DNA of 12,487 nucleotides from CAZTLI01 sp964614375 (GTDB taxonomy: Bacteria; Chloroflexota; Anaerolineae; Aggregatilineales; Phototrophicaceae): NCBI GenBank assembly GCA_964614375.1, contig CAZTLI010000120.1:1-12487 (forward strand). Direction: 5' to 3'. Shown in pieces: positions 5,629 through 12,487 of the stretch. The notes beneath the pieces are model-generated. The model did no database searches, had not been told where the DNA came from, and was given only the letters and a program-made list of their open reading frames with translations. The position numbers were made by a program, and so were the translations under genes. Every line of letters begins with the position of its first letter. The first letter of the stretch is position 1.

Positions 5629-7467
5629 ATGGCACGACGGAAAAAGCGCATCACCACCAAACCCGGATATGTGAAATACCTGCGAACCAGTACCGAAGAT
5701 GCTCAAGCACCGGAACGTTCACAGAATGGTCAACGCCGCGATATTGAGCGTTTGCTGGTTGCCTATCCTGATTTACCTGATCTGGGTGAATATATCGACA
5801 ACTTTACGGGTACATCGGCTGATCGCAAGAGTTATCAGCAAATGTTGACCGATGCCCGGAAAGGCGAATTCTCGCATGTCTTTGCGTCTGTACCGGATCG
5901 CTTTGGTCGTGATGATGTGGAAGCCCTACGTGCGATTGATGAGCTAACACAATTGGGGATTATCGTGCGTTTTGCAGGTCATCCTGAACTTGATCCTGCT
6001 GATATGGATGATCGCCTCTACCTCAATATTCTCTTTGGTATGGCGAAACGGGAAGCGGCAGTCATCGCCAAACGCTGCACCAATGGGATGCTCTCCAAGT
6101 TACTCAAGGGTGGTTGGCCCTGGGCAGCACCGGATGGCTATGTAAATCGTGAAATGAAGCTCTCTGAAATTGAGCATCTCAGTCAAGAAGAACGTCATCG
6201 TCATGGCAAGTATAAACGCTGGGTAGAAATTGACCCAGAGCAGGCGAAGATATGGCGTTATGCCTGGGACTTATTGCTGACTGACCGCTACACTTTGGCT
6301 GAAATCTGCGAGAAGATGTACGAACGGGGTTATCGTCTGCGGAATGGCAAACCCTTTGTGAATGTCAATCAACATGGTGAGCGCACTGCATATATTCAGC
6401 AATTATCACGGGTTTTTCATAACTGGCATTATGCTGGATGGGTTGTGGTCGATAACGATTGGGCAAATATCCCACCGAAGACCGTCAAAGCAGAATGGGA
6501 GCCAATTGTCAGCACAGAAGAATTTGAGCAAGGGCTGGCGATTCTGGCGAAACGCAGTCACATGCCTACACCCAACAAACGTTACTTCTATTTGTTGCAA
6601 GGACTGGTCTATCTTCAGCAAGCAGATGGCAAAATCCGCAAACTCAGTTGTGGTAGACCCAATGCCAATCGCGCTCGTGGTGGCGTTTCATACTATTGTA
6701 TTCAGTCCAGCAATCAGAACTTCCTATGCTGGAAGGTCGATGAACAGATTCCAGAACATTTGCAGGCAATTCAGGTCGATCCCGAGTTGATTCCTGAAAT
6801 TCGCAAAGTCTATCTGGCAGACATGAGCAAATACACCAACAACCGCCAGCGCGAATCACAGGCACTGCAAACCGCCATCAAGAAACTGGAAGAAAAAGAA
6901 CTCAATCTCTGGCGAGCATTCACTGAACATGGAATGCGTCCACAGATTTTCGAGCAGTTATCACGCGAATATGAGGACGAACGTCAGCGCATTACTGCCG
7001 CAATTGATTTGATGAACAAGGAAAGTGGCGATGTGGTGGACAATCTGGATGCAGCACTTGCAGTCATTTCTGAAATCGCAGATCGTTATTCAGAACACAC
7101 AGCACAACGACAACGTGATATACTGAAACAGATGGTCAAACGGATTATCATTAATCCGGAGGGTAGGATCATCCGCATCGAGCTGAAGCCGCCGTTCAAT
7201 TACCTCGACACTCTGGCAAAGGGTGGGCAGAACGGCAAGCGAGGCACAGGTTCATCTGCTGGAACGAAAAAAACCAGCATCATAGATACTGGTTCATTTC
7301 ACATCACAAGAAGTGACCCTGGTAGGACTCGAACCTACAACCTAACGATTAAGAGTCGCTTGCTCTGCCAATTGAGCTACAGGGCCGGGAAAGAGCATTA
7401 TACCAGCCCGCCTAAGACAGTCAAGGATTGGCTGAGGGCGTCGGCAGTGAACGATGTGCGACCATGA
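5629..7467 (+). CDS. Large serine recombinase (site-specific integrase)
   Basis: The N-terminal resolvase domain (residues ~14-155) has the nucleophile Ser21 in YLRTSTED with Arg19, and the catalytic arginines in DRFGRD (Arg91, Arg94). A recombinase DNA-binding domain follows (~165-320), then a degenerate zinc ribbon with three of the usual four Cys visible (341, 357, 367), a coiled coil (~408-465) and the conserved end RIIRIELKPPFNYL (~513-526). Such enzymes cut and join attP and attB to integrate or excise elements. AAAGGAAG precedes the ATG by 7 bases. The frame does not stop at the conserved end: residues ~527-612 are low-complexity, and ~562-586 are the antisense of a tRNA-Lys gene. The tail probably reads from the element into the flanking chromosome and may change on excision. 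Confidence 0.9.
   Translation: MARRKKRITTKPGYVKYLRTSTEDAQAPERSQNGQRRDIERLLVAYPDLPDLGEYIDNFTGTSADRKSYQQMLTDARKGEFSHVFASVPDRFGRDDVEALRAIDELTQLGIIVRFAGHPELDPADMDDRLYLNILFGMAKREAAVIAKRCTNGMLSKLLKGGWPWAAPDGYVNREMKLSEIEHLSQEERHRHGKYKRWVEIDPEQAKIWRYAWDLLLTDRYTLAEICEKMYERGYRLRNGKPFVNVNQHGERTAYIQQLSRVFHNWHYAGWVVVDNDWANIPPKTVKAEWEPIVSTEEFEQGLAILAKRSHMPTPNKRYFYLLQGLVYLQQADGKIRKLSCGRPNANRARGGVSYYCIQSSNQNFLCWKVDEQIPEHLQAIQVDPELIPEIRKVYLADMSKYTNNRQRESQALQTAIKKLEEKELNLWRAFTEHGMRPQIFEQLSREYEDERQRITAAIDLMNKESGDVVDNLDAALAVISEIADRYSEHTAQRQRDILKQMVKRIIINPEGRIIRIELKPPFNYLDTLAKGGQNGKRGTGSSAGTKKTSIIDTGSFHITRSDPGRTRTYNLTIKSRLLCQLSYRAGKEHYTSPPKTVKDWLRASAVNDVRP
7267..7294 (-). terminator. Terminator of tRNA-Lys
   Basis: On the minus strand AACCAG (7294-7289) pairs with CTGGTT (7277-7272) around an 11-base loop, and the hairpin runs straight into seven T (7273-7267). 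It lies about 20 bases downstream of the tRNA 3' end and inside the antisense recombinase frame. Confidence 0.75.
7314..7386 (-). tRNA. tRNA-Lys (anticodon CTT)
   Basis: A full cloverleaf can be folded by hand. The acceptor stem is GGCCCTG/CAGGGTC (one G-T pair), the D stem GCTC/GAGC, the anticodon stem AGCGA/TCGTT with loop CTCTTAA, the variable loop AGGTT, the T stem GTAGG/CCTAC with loop TTCGAGT, and the discriminator is A. The anticodon CTT reads lysine AAG codons. CCA is not encoded. It has its own promoter and terminator. The whole gene lies antisense within the extended 3' end of the recombinase frame. Confidence 0.93.
7397..7424 (-). promoter_or_regulatory. Consensus promoter of tRNA-Lys
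   Basis: On the minus strand TTGACT (7424-7419) and a perfect TATAAT (7402-7397) are 16 bases apart. The -10 ends 10 bases before the mature tRNA 5' end. Confidence 0.8.
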
Positions 7468-7491
7468 CGCGCCCTTATGACAGGTTACGAC

Positions 7492-8829
7492 CTATGGATA
7501 TTTGCGATTTAACATGCGGGCATAGGGAATGGTCTCGCGGACGTGCGGCAGCCCACAAATCCACGCGACAGTACGTTCTAACCCCAGACCAAATCCGGCA
7601 TGGGGCACAGTCCCGAACTTCCGCAGGCTCAGATACCAGTCATAGGCTTCACGCGGGATGCCGATAGCTGCCACACGCTGTTCCATCAGGTCGAGGTCAT
7701 AGATGCGTTCGCTGCCGCCGGTGATTTCGCCATAACCTTCCGGCGCGAGTAAATCGACACTGCGACAGACTTCCGCGCGACCCTCGACAGGCTGCATGTA
7801 AAAGGCTTTGACCGCCGACGGATAGTGATAGACGAACACGGGTTTATCAAACATTTCCGCCACTGCGGTTTCATGCGGACTGCCGAAGTCCTCGCCCCAT
7901 GTGATTTTGAGCAGGTCTTTTTGTTCGGGGTCGTCGGTTTCGGCATGCAGCTTTTGCAGGCGTTCGACGGCCTCATCATAGCTGATACGCGCGAATGGGG
8001 CTGTAATCGCCTCCAGACGGCTGAGGTCGCGTTCGAGGATGTCCAGTTCGACACGGTGTTTATCCAGCACGTTCGCCACGACAGACGACAGCAGCTGCTC
8101 TTCCATGTCCATCATGTCTTCCAACGAATAAAAGGCCATTTCCGGCTCTAGCATCCAGAATTCGATGAGATGCCGCCGTGTTTTGGATTTTTCGGCGCGG
8201 AAGGTGGGGCCAAAGCAGTAGACCCGCCCGAATGACCCGATGTTTGCTTCGTTATAAAGCTGTCCGGTCTGGGCGAGGAAAGCGGGTTCACCAAAATAAT
8301 CGACTTCAAACAGGGTGGTCGTTTCTTCACCGGCTGCGGGCGTGATAATTGGCGTATCGACCAGCAAAAAGCCATTGTCGTCCAACCAGTTTCGCAGCGC
8401 ATTGACAATCGTCGCCCGAATCCGCAGAATCGCCCACTGCCGCCGTGACCGCACCCACAAATGGCGCTGATCCATCAAAAATTCGGTGCCGTGTTCTTTG
8501 GGTGTGATGGGATAGTCGTGTGTGATTTGCAACACTTGAATGTTCGACGCACCGATTTCATAACCGCCGGGTGTGCCGGGGGCGCGTTCATCCGCGCGGA
8601 CTATGCCCGTGATGATGATGGACGATTCCTGCGTGAGGGTGTTCGCCGCTTCAAAATCCGCTTCGGACATATCTTTCTTGAAGGCCACACACTGCACAAT
8701 CCCCGTGCCATCGCGCAGTTGGATAAAATGCAGCTTGCCTTTGCCCGTCTTGTTATACACCCAACCGCGCACGGTCACTTCTTGCCCGTCATAGTTGGCG
8801 ATGTCTTCGATTCGTATGGTTACTGCCAC
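7492..8829 (-). CDS. asnS: Asparaginyl-tRNA synthetase
   Basis: Attaches asparagine to tRNA-Asn in the cytoplasm using ATP. The 445-residue protein has an N-terminal OB-fold anticodon-binding domain (~1-105, with VTVRGWVYNKTGKGKLHFIQLRDG) and a class II catalytic core. Motif 2 is FGPTFRAEKSKTRRHLIEFWM (206-226, Arg211 and Glu213), with the EFWMLEPE signature of AsnRS. Motif 3 is GFGLGLER (412-419, Arg419). Length and ending (MLNRKYP) suit a full-length enzyme. The start is GTG at 8829, with AGGAGAGG about 10 bases before it. AspRS is the nearest alternative but is disfavoured by the motif 2 context. The gene has its own promoter; no terminator is seen after its stop, so transcripts could run into tRNA-Lys. 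Confidence 0.93.
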   Translation of the reverse strand: MAVTIRIEDIANYDGQEVTVRGWVYNKTGKGKLHFIQLRDGTGIVQCVAFKKDMSEADFEAANTLTQESSIIITGIVRADERAPGTPGGYEIGASNIQVLQITHDYPITPKEHGTEFLMDQRHLWVRSRRQWAILRIRATIVNALRNWLDDNGFLLVDTPIITPAAGEETTTLFEVDYFGEPAFLAQTGQLYNEANIGSFGRVYCFGPTFRAEKSKTRRHLIEFWMLEPEMAFYSLEDMMDMEEQLLSSVVANVLDKHRVELDILERDLSRLEAITAPFARISYDEAVERLQKLHAETDDPEQKDLLKITWGEDFGSPHETAVAEMFDKPVFVYHYPSAVKAFYMQPVEGRAEVCRSVDLLAPEGYGEITGGSERIYDLDLMEQRVAAIGIPREAYDWYLSLRKFGTVPHAGFGLGLERTVAWICGLPHVRETIPYARMLNRKYP

Positions 8830-8875
8830 TGTGCGTCATCCTCTCCTGCTATACATGGGGTCATCAGCGTGCCCG

Positions 8876-8904
8876 ATTATAGCCCATCCCCCGCCGATGC
8901 CGAC
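8876..8904 (-). promoter_or_regulatory. Promoter of asnS
   Basis: A perfect TATAAT on the minus strand at 8881-8876, with a weaker -35 (TCGGCA at 8903-8898) 16 bases upstream. Transcription would start near 8869, giving a leader of about 40 bases before the GTG start. Confidence 0.6.
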
Positions 8905-9092
8905 AGAGTTAACCATGACAAACAATCCCCTAAAGTGATGAAAAGGGCGCAAAGGGTCTAAGGCACTACTCCCAGTCGTTGGCCTCTGACCTGGCACGCC
9001 CGTTTTCTCAGTCCTCATCACTGCCGGGCACTTGTGAGGCGCTTACATCACCTCCATACTCTCAATGCGACATACAGTGCGCGAGATATGGT

Positions 9093-9484
9093 ATGCGTAT
9101 AGGGAAGATGATCAACCGGACAGTCCTCATCAGCTTCATCATGTTAGTAAACCTGTCCGTCATCCATGCCCAGGACAAGGTGCGTGTATTTATCGGTGGG
9201 TATACGATGTGGCCTTCAGCCCGGATGGGTCGCAAATCGTCGCTGGTGACAGTGAGGGCGTGATGATGGTCTGGGATGTGGAGACCGGCGACGTGGTCAA
9301 TCGCATTCTTGCCCATAACAATTGGCTGACCAGCCTCGACATCAGCCCCGACGGGCACATCGTTACGGCCTCGCGCGATCATACGCTGGTATTGTGGGAA
9401 ACGGACTTCATGCCCGAAGCGACAGACATGCCGACCTCTGGCCTTTCCGATCATGTCGCCCGTTTTTTCGCCAGCAGGCCATGA
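9093..9484 (+). pseudogene. Decayed secreted WD40-repeat protein gene
   Basis: Two frames together make one broken gene. From 9093 (or 9108) a Sec signal peptide is read: MINRTVLISFIMLVNLSVIHA, with likely cleavage after HA before QDKVRVF. Near 9190-9197 the homology moves to another frame, which continues WVYDVAFSPDGSQIVAGDSEG and then WLTSLDISPDGHIVTASRDH, i.e. about two WD40 blades. A net loss of 1 base (mod 3), for example a short deletion of the usual GHTG linker, explains the shift. Beta-propellers need four to eight blades, so the C-terminal part is also lost; the frame ends at 9484, overlapping the convergent glycosyltransferase by 34 bases. It would have been an extracytoplasmic binding protein. 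A sequencing error could mimic the frameshift but not the missing blades. Confidence 0.65.
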
Positions 9485-10623
9485 TACAGGCTATCGAGGT
9501 CGCGGACGAGGCGGTCTATCCCATAACGGTCAATCATCGCCGTTTGTGCGGGTGTGACAGCGGGCGGATTCGCCAGCGTATTCAGAATCGCCGCTGCCAG
9601 CGCATCGACATCCTGCGACGGCACGAGGGTGCCAAACGCGCCCTGGTCGAGTAAATCAGGCAGACCGCCAACGGCTGTCGTCACCACCGGACAGCCCGCC
9701 GCCAGCGATTCGATGACGGATACAGGCGTGCCTTCGTTCAAGCTGCTGATGACGTTGACATCCATATCGCCATAAATCGGCGCGACATCCCGCTGCCAGC
9801 CCGTGAAATGCACACAACCGCCCATGCCCAATGTTTCCACCTGCGCTTCAAGTTCGGCGCGCAGTTCACCATCACCCACAATCACAAAGTGGGCATCCGG
9901 CAGCGTTTGGCGGATTTTGTCCGCCGCCTGTAAAAACAGGGCGTGATTTTTCACGGGCACGAGTCGTCCGACGATACCAATGAGGGGCGCATCGGTTGGA
10001 ATGCCTAGCTGTGTTCTAAAATCACCCTGTTTGCGCGGCGTTTTGGCAAAGACATCTAAATCCAACCCGAGTGGCAAGACCGTGATTCTGGTTTTGCGGG
10101 CGACGTGATAGGTTTCTGCCAGTTCACGGCGCAGGCCATCGGTCAGGGTGATAACGGTGTCGGACATGCGCGCGGTCAGACGTTCCAACCACAAAAATAC
10201 GCGCGTTTTTAAATGCCCAAAATAACCCCGAAACACATGCCCATGAAACGTATGCACAATCACCGGGACACCCGCCAGCCACGCCGCTACCCGACCCACA
10301 AATCCGGCTTTGGCGGTATGCGTATGCACCACATCCGGCTTGAATGTCCGTATCATGCGATACAACTGCCACAGCGTCCAAATATCGCGCAGGGGATGCA
10401 GTTCGCGCGATAACAGCGGCAGGATGACCGGTTCGACGCCGTGCTGCTGCGCGTAATAGGTCATATCGCCTTCATGTTCACCCACATTGCCACACACCAG
10501 CATACTTTCATACTCCGGCGCGCACAATTTTGCCGTCAACAGCGACACATGAATCGCGGGGCCGCCCGTATTCAAACGGGCGATAATCCGCATGATGCGT
10601 ATCGGACGGGGAGAATCAGTCAT
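9451..10623 (-). CDS. Glycosyltransferase family 4 (GT-B fold)
   Basis: This 390-residue cytoplasmic or membrane-associated glycosyltransferase probably moves a sugar from a nucleotide-sugar donor onto a lipid-linked or polysaccharide acceptor. The N-terminal domain starts IMRIIARLNTGGPAIHV (Gly20-Gly21 acceptor loop) and contains VVHTHTAKAGFVGR and VHTFHGHVF. The C-terminal Rossmann domain has IGIVGRLVPVKNH, VIVGDGELR and the EX7E donor-site motif EGTPVSVIE (Glu297, Glu305), then AGCPVVTTAVGG. The frame is open to 10689, but I choose the ATG at 10623. It overlaps the TGA of the upstream amidotransferase gene as ATGA, the usual sign of translational coupling, and gives the family-like N-terminus. 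The exact sugar and acceptor cannot be read from the sequence. Confidence 0.88.
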   Translation of the reverse strand: MTDSPRPIRIMRIIARLNTGGPAIHVSLLTAKLCAPEYESMLVCGNVGEHEGDMTYYAQQHGVEPVILPLLSRELHPLRDIWTLWQLYRMIRTFKPDVVHTHTAKAGFVGRVAAWLAGVPVIVHTFHGHVFRGYFGHLKTRVFLWLERLTARMSDTVITLTDGLRRELAETYHVARKTRITVLPLGLDLDVFAKTPRKQGDFRTQLGIPTDAPLIGIVGRLVPVKNHALFLQAADKIRQTLPDAHFVIVGDGELRAELEAQVETLGMGGCVHFTGWQRDVAPIYGDMDVNVISSLNEGTPVSVIESLAAGCPVVTTAVGGLPDLLDQGAFGTLVPSQDVDALAAAILNTLANPPAVTPAQTAMIDRYGIDRLVRDLDSLYHGLLAKKRAT

Positions 10624-12487
10624 GGCTGCACGGGTTCGGTTACGTCGATGAACAGGCGATGCCACCATTCCAATGTCAGCAGGGCCCATAATCGCTGACC
10701 ATGATCGCGTTTGCCGTCGGCGTGGTCGGCGATGAGGTGTTCGACAGCGTTCATATTGAACAGGCCACGTCCGCGCGCTTCACTGCTCAGGAGGATGTCG
10801 CGCACGGGGGCGCTGTCCTGTCGCAGCCAGGCGCCCAAGGGCACACCAAAGCCGTGTTTCTTGCGGTCAATGATGGCGTCCGGCAGCAACCCTCGCGCGA
10901 CCTGTTTCAGCAGATATTTGGTCGTGCTGCCCTTGAGCTTCAGGTTAAAGGGCACTGTCGCGACCAGTTCCACCAACTTATGGTCGAGGAAGGGCGCACG
11001 CGCTTCGAGCGAGGTCGCCATGCTGCAACGGTCGGCCTTAATCAACAGGTCATCCGGCAGATAGGTCTGCATATTGGCGTGCAGGATAGCGGGCAGCCGA
11101 CTGCCGTTGCGAATGTAACCTGCGAAATCGTTACCCGCGGCATCGGATTGCCCGGTCAATTCGCCAATCATCTCGCGGCTAAATAGCCTCACCCAATCAA
11201 AATAAGCCAATGCCAGCGGTTGTTTCGCGCCATGGGCGAAGCGTCGCGCCCGTTTGATGGGGTTGTAATAGTCTGTGCCTTCCGGCAGATGATTGAGCAC
11301 GCCCGCCAGCATTCCCCACACGGGACGCGGCACAATACCGAGCTTATCGACCAGCGCCGCCGCGTAAAAGCGTTCATAACCCGCAAACAGTTCATCGCCA
11401 CCGTCGCCTGTCAAGGCCACCGTCACCTGCTGGCGTGTCAATTGGCTGACGAGATAGGTCGGGATGGCGCTGCTGTCGGCAAAGGGCTGGTCGTGATACC
11501 ACACCAGTTTGGGCAGCAAATCCAGCATTGCCGGCGCAACGGTGAAAGCGGTGTGGTCGGTTTCGAGATAGTCGGCAACGGTTCTGGCGTAGGGGGTTTC
11601 GTCGAAGCTGTCAGCGCCCGCGAAACCGATGCTGTAGGTCTTGACCGCGCCTGTGCTGTGCTGTTTCATGAGCGCGACAATGAGGCTGCTATCGAGTCCG
11701 CCGCTGAGGAATGCGCCCAACGGCACATCGGCAATTAAGCGCAATTTCACCGCCTCCGACAGCGCCTCCCGCACCATTTCGACATATTCAGCCTCACGCG
11801 CGGGCGTCACGTCACCTGTTTCGGCGGGATGCGGCGGCGTCCAATAGGGGAATGTGCGTGTGCCGGCACTGTCCGCGAGGAGGATGTGTCCCGGCAGCAG
11901 CATACGGATGCTTTTGAAAGCGGTGTTCGGCGCGGGGACATAACCATAACCCAGATACAGCGCCAATGTGTGCGGGTCAGCCAGGGCCGATTCACGCGGC
12001 ACGTCGGGATGCGCCAGAATCGCTTTGATTTCACTGGCAAAAATCAGCTTCTGACCGTCATCATAGTAGTACAACGGCTTCTGTCCCATGCGGTCACGGG
12101 CGAGCAGCAGCCGCTGGTTATCCTTGTCCCACAGCGCAATCGCGAACTGCCCGCGCAGGCGTTTAATCGCATCCGCGCCCTCATCTTCGTATAGATGCGC
12201 CACTGTCTCGCCGTCGCCCGCCGTATGAAAGCGATGACCGCGTTCGCCGAGTAATTCACGCAGCGATTGATAGTTGAATATCTCGCCGTTAAAGACCAGC
12301 GCCACCGACTGATTTTCGTTATAAAGCGGCTGGTCACTGCCCGCGATGTCGATAATACTCAAGCGACGCATCGCCAGACACACCTGCTCGGATTGATAGT
12401 AGCCAGCGCCATCTGGCCCACGATGGATGATGCTGTCGTTCATCCGCCGGACAAGGTTTATATCGACTGTTGGGCTATTTCGTTGAT
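10620..12487 (-). CDS. asnB: Glutamine-dependent asparagine synthetase-type amidotransferase, 5' end beyond the window
   Basis: Hydrolyses glutamine and transfers ammonia to an adenylated carboxylate, classically aspartate to asparagine. An ATG lies at 12443, but the frame stays open to the right edge and reads LVRRMNDSIIHRGPDG. AsnB proteins start MCGI with catalytic Cys2 about 25-30 residues before HRGPDG, so the true start is just outside. The glutaminase domain shows HRGPDGAGYY, RRLSIID, NGEIFNY and GDGE. The synthetase domain shows the pyrophosphate loop SGGLDSS (nt 11705-11685) and GDGGDELFAGY. Expected total length, ~630 residues, is normal. Paralogues in polysaccharide loci amidate sugars or act in exopolysaccharide export systems; coupling to a glycosyltransferase gene by an ATGA overlap favours that role over general asparagine supply. 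The symbol denotes the family, not a proven substrate. Confidence 0.88.
   Translation of the reverse strand, partial: QRNSPTVDINLVRRMNDSIIHRGPDGAGYYQSEQVCLAMRRLSIIDIAGSDQPLYNENQSVALVFNGEIFNYQSLRELLGERGHRFHTAGDGETVAHLYEDEGADAIKRLRGQFAIALWDKDNQRLLLARDRMGQKPLYYYDDGQKLIFASEIKAILAHPDVPRESALADPHTLALYLGYGYVPAPNTAFKSIRMLLPGHILLADSAGTRTFPYWTPPHPAETGDVTPAREAEYVEMVREALSEAVKLRLIADVPLGAFLSGGLDSSLIVALMKQHSTGAVKTYSIGFAGADSFDETPYARTVADYLETDHTAFTVAPAMLDLLPKLVWYHDQPFADSSAIPTYLVSQLTRQQVTVALTGDGGDELFAGYERFYAAALVDKLGIVPRPVWGMLAGVLNHLPEGTDYYNPIKRARRFAHGAKQPLALAYFDWVRLFSREMIGELTGQSDAAGNDFAGYIRNGSRLPAILHANMQTYLPDDLLIKADRCSMATSLEARAPFLDHKLVELVATVPFNLKLKGSTTKYLLKQVARGLLPDAIIDRKKHGFGVPLGAWLRQDSAPVRDILLSSEARGRGLFNMNAVEHLIADHADGKRDHGQRLWALLTLEWWHRLFIDVTEPVQP

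Noticed and set aside
8461..8961. Plus-strand open frame antisense to asnS
   Set aside because: It is the shadow of a strongly conserved synthetase gene and has no domain of its own.
10624..10689. Extended N-terminus of the glycosyltransferase
   Set aside because: It overlaps the end of the upstream amidotransferase gene, lacks family resemblance, and the ATGA-coupled start at 10623 is better.
1..12487. CRISPR array, rRNA genes, complete insertion sequences
   Set aside because: No regularly spaced direct repeats, no rRNA motifs and no transposase with terminal inverted repeats were seen on reading through the window.

Overview
The window looks like a chromosome segment from a Chloroflexota-like (Anaerolineae-type) bacterium carrying an inserted genomic island. 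This placement is an inference. It rests on protein families shared by Chloroflexota and Cyanobacteria (a SWIM zinc-finger protein, a small acidic 'calcium-binding' family protein, an HNH nuclease, a small antitoxin-like protein), on a tRNA gene without an encoded CCA, and on the style of the housekeeping genes. Two compositional halves are visible. About 1-7300 is the more AT-rich half and carries accessory genes. About 7300-12487 is more GC-rich and carries core or cell-surface genes.

Left, accessory half. A minus-strand GHKL (MORC/MutL-like) ATPase runs off the left edge. Its family is known from restriction-modification gene clusters, so the rest of a defence locus probably lies just outside. 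A 620-bp gene-free stretch rich in hairpins follows, ending in a promoter that overlaps a Fur-type palindrome. This drives a plus-strand operon: a SWIM zinc-finger protein, a small acidic protein, a broken fragment that resembles the start of a nuclease-like protein, and an intact HNH endonuclease. Two tandem terminators close the operon against a converging small antitoxin-like gene. Next come a 54-residue hydrophilic protein and a large serine recombinase.

Junction. The recombinase reading frame continues past its conserved end through a terminator and through a complete tRNA-Lys(CTT) gene on the opposite strand, which has its own consensus promoter. The change of composition coincides with this point. 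The likeliest reading is an island integrated by the serine recombinase beside tRNA-Lys, with the island extending left beyond the window.

Right, core half. All intact genes are on the minus strand: asparaginyl-tRNA synthetase with its promoter, then (past a decayed secreted WD40 gene on the plus strand) a glycosyltransferase family 4 gene translationally coupled to a glutamine-dependent asparagine-synthetase-type amidotransferase. That last gene runs off the right edge and lacks its N-terminal Cys in this window. The last two genes look like the end of a surface-glycan operon.
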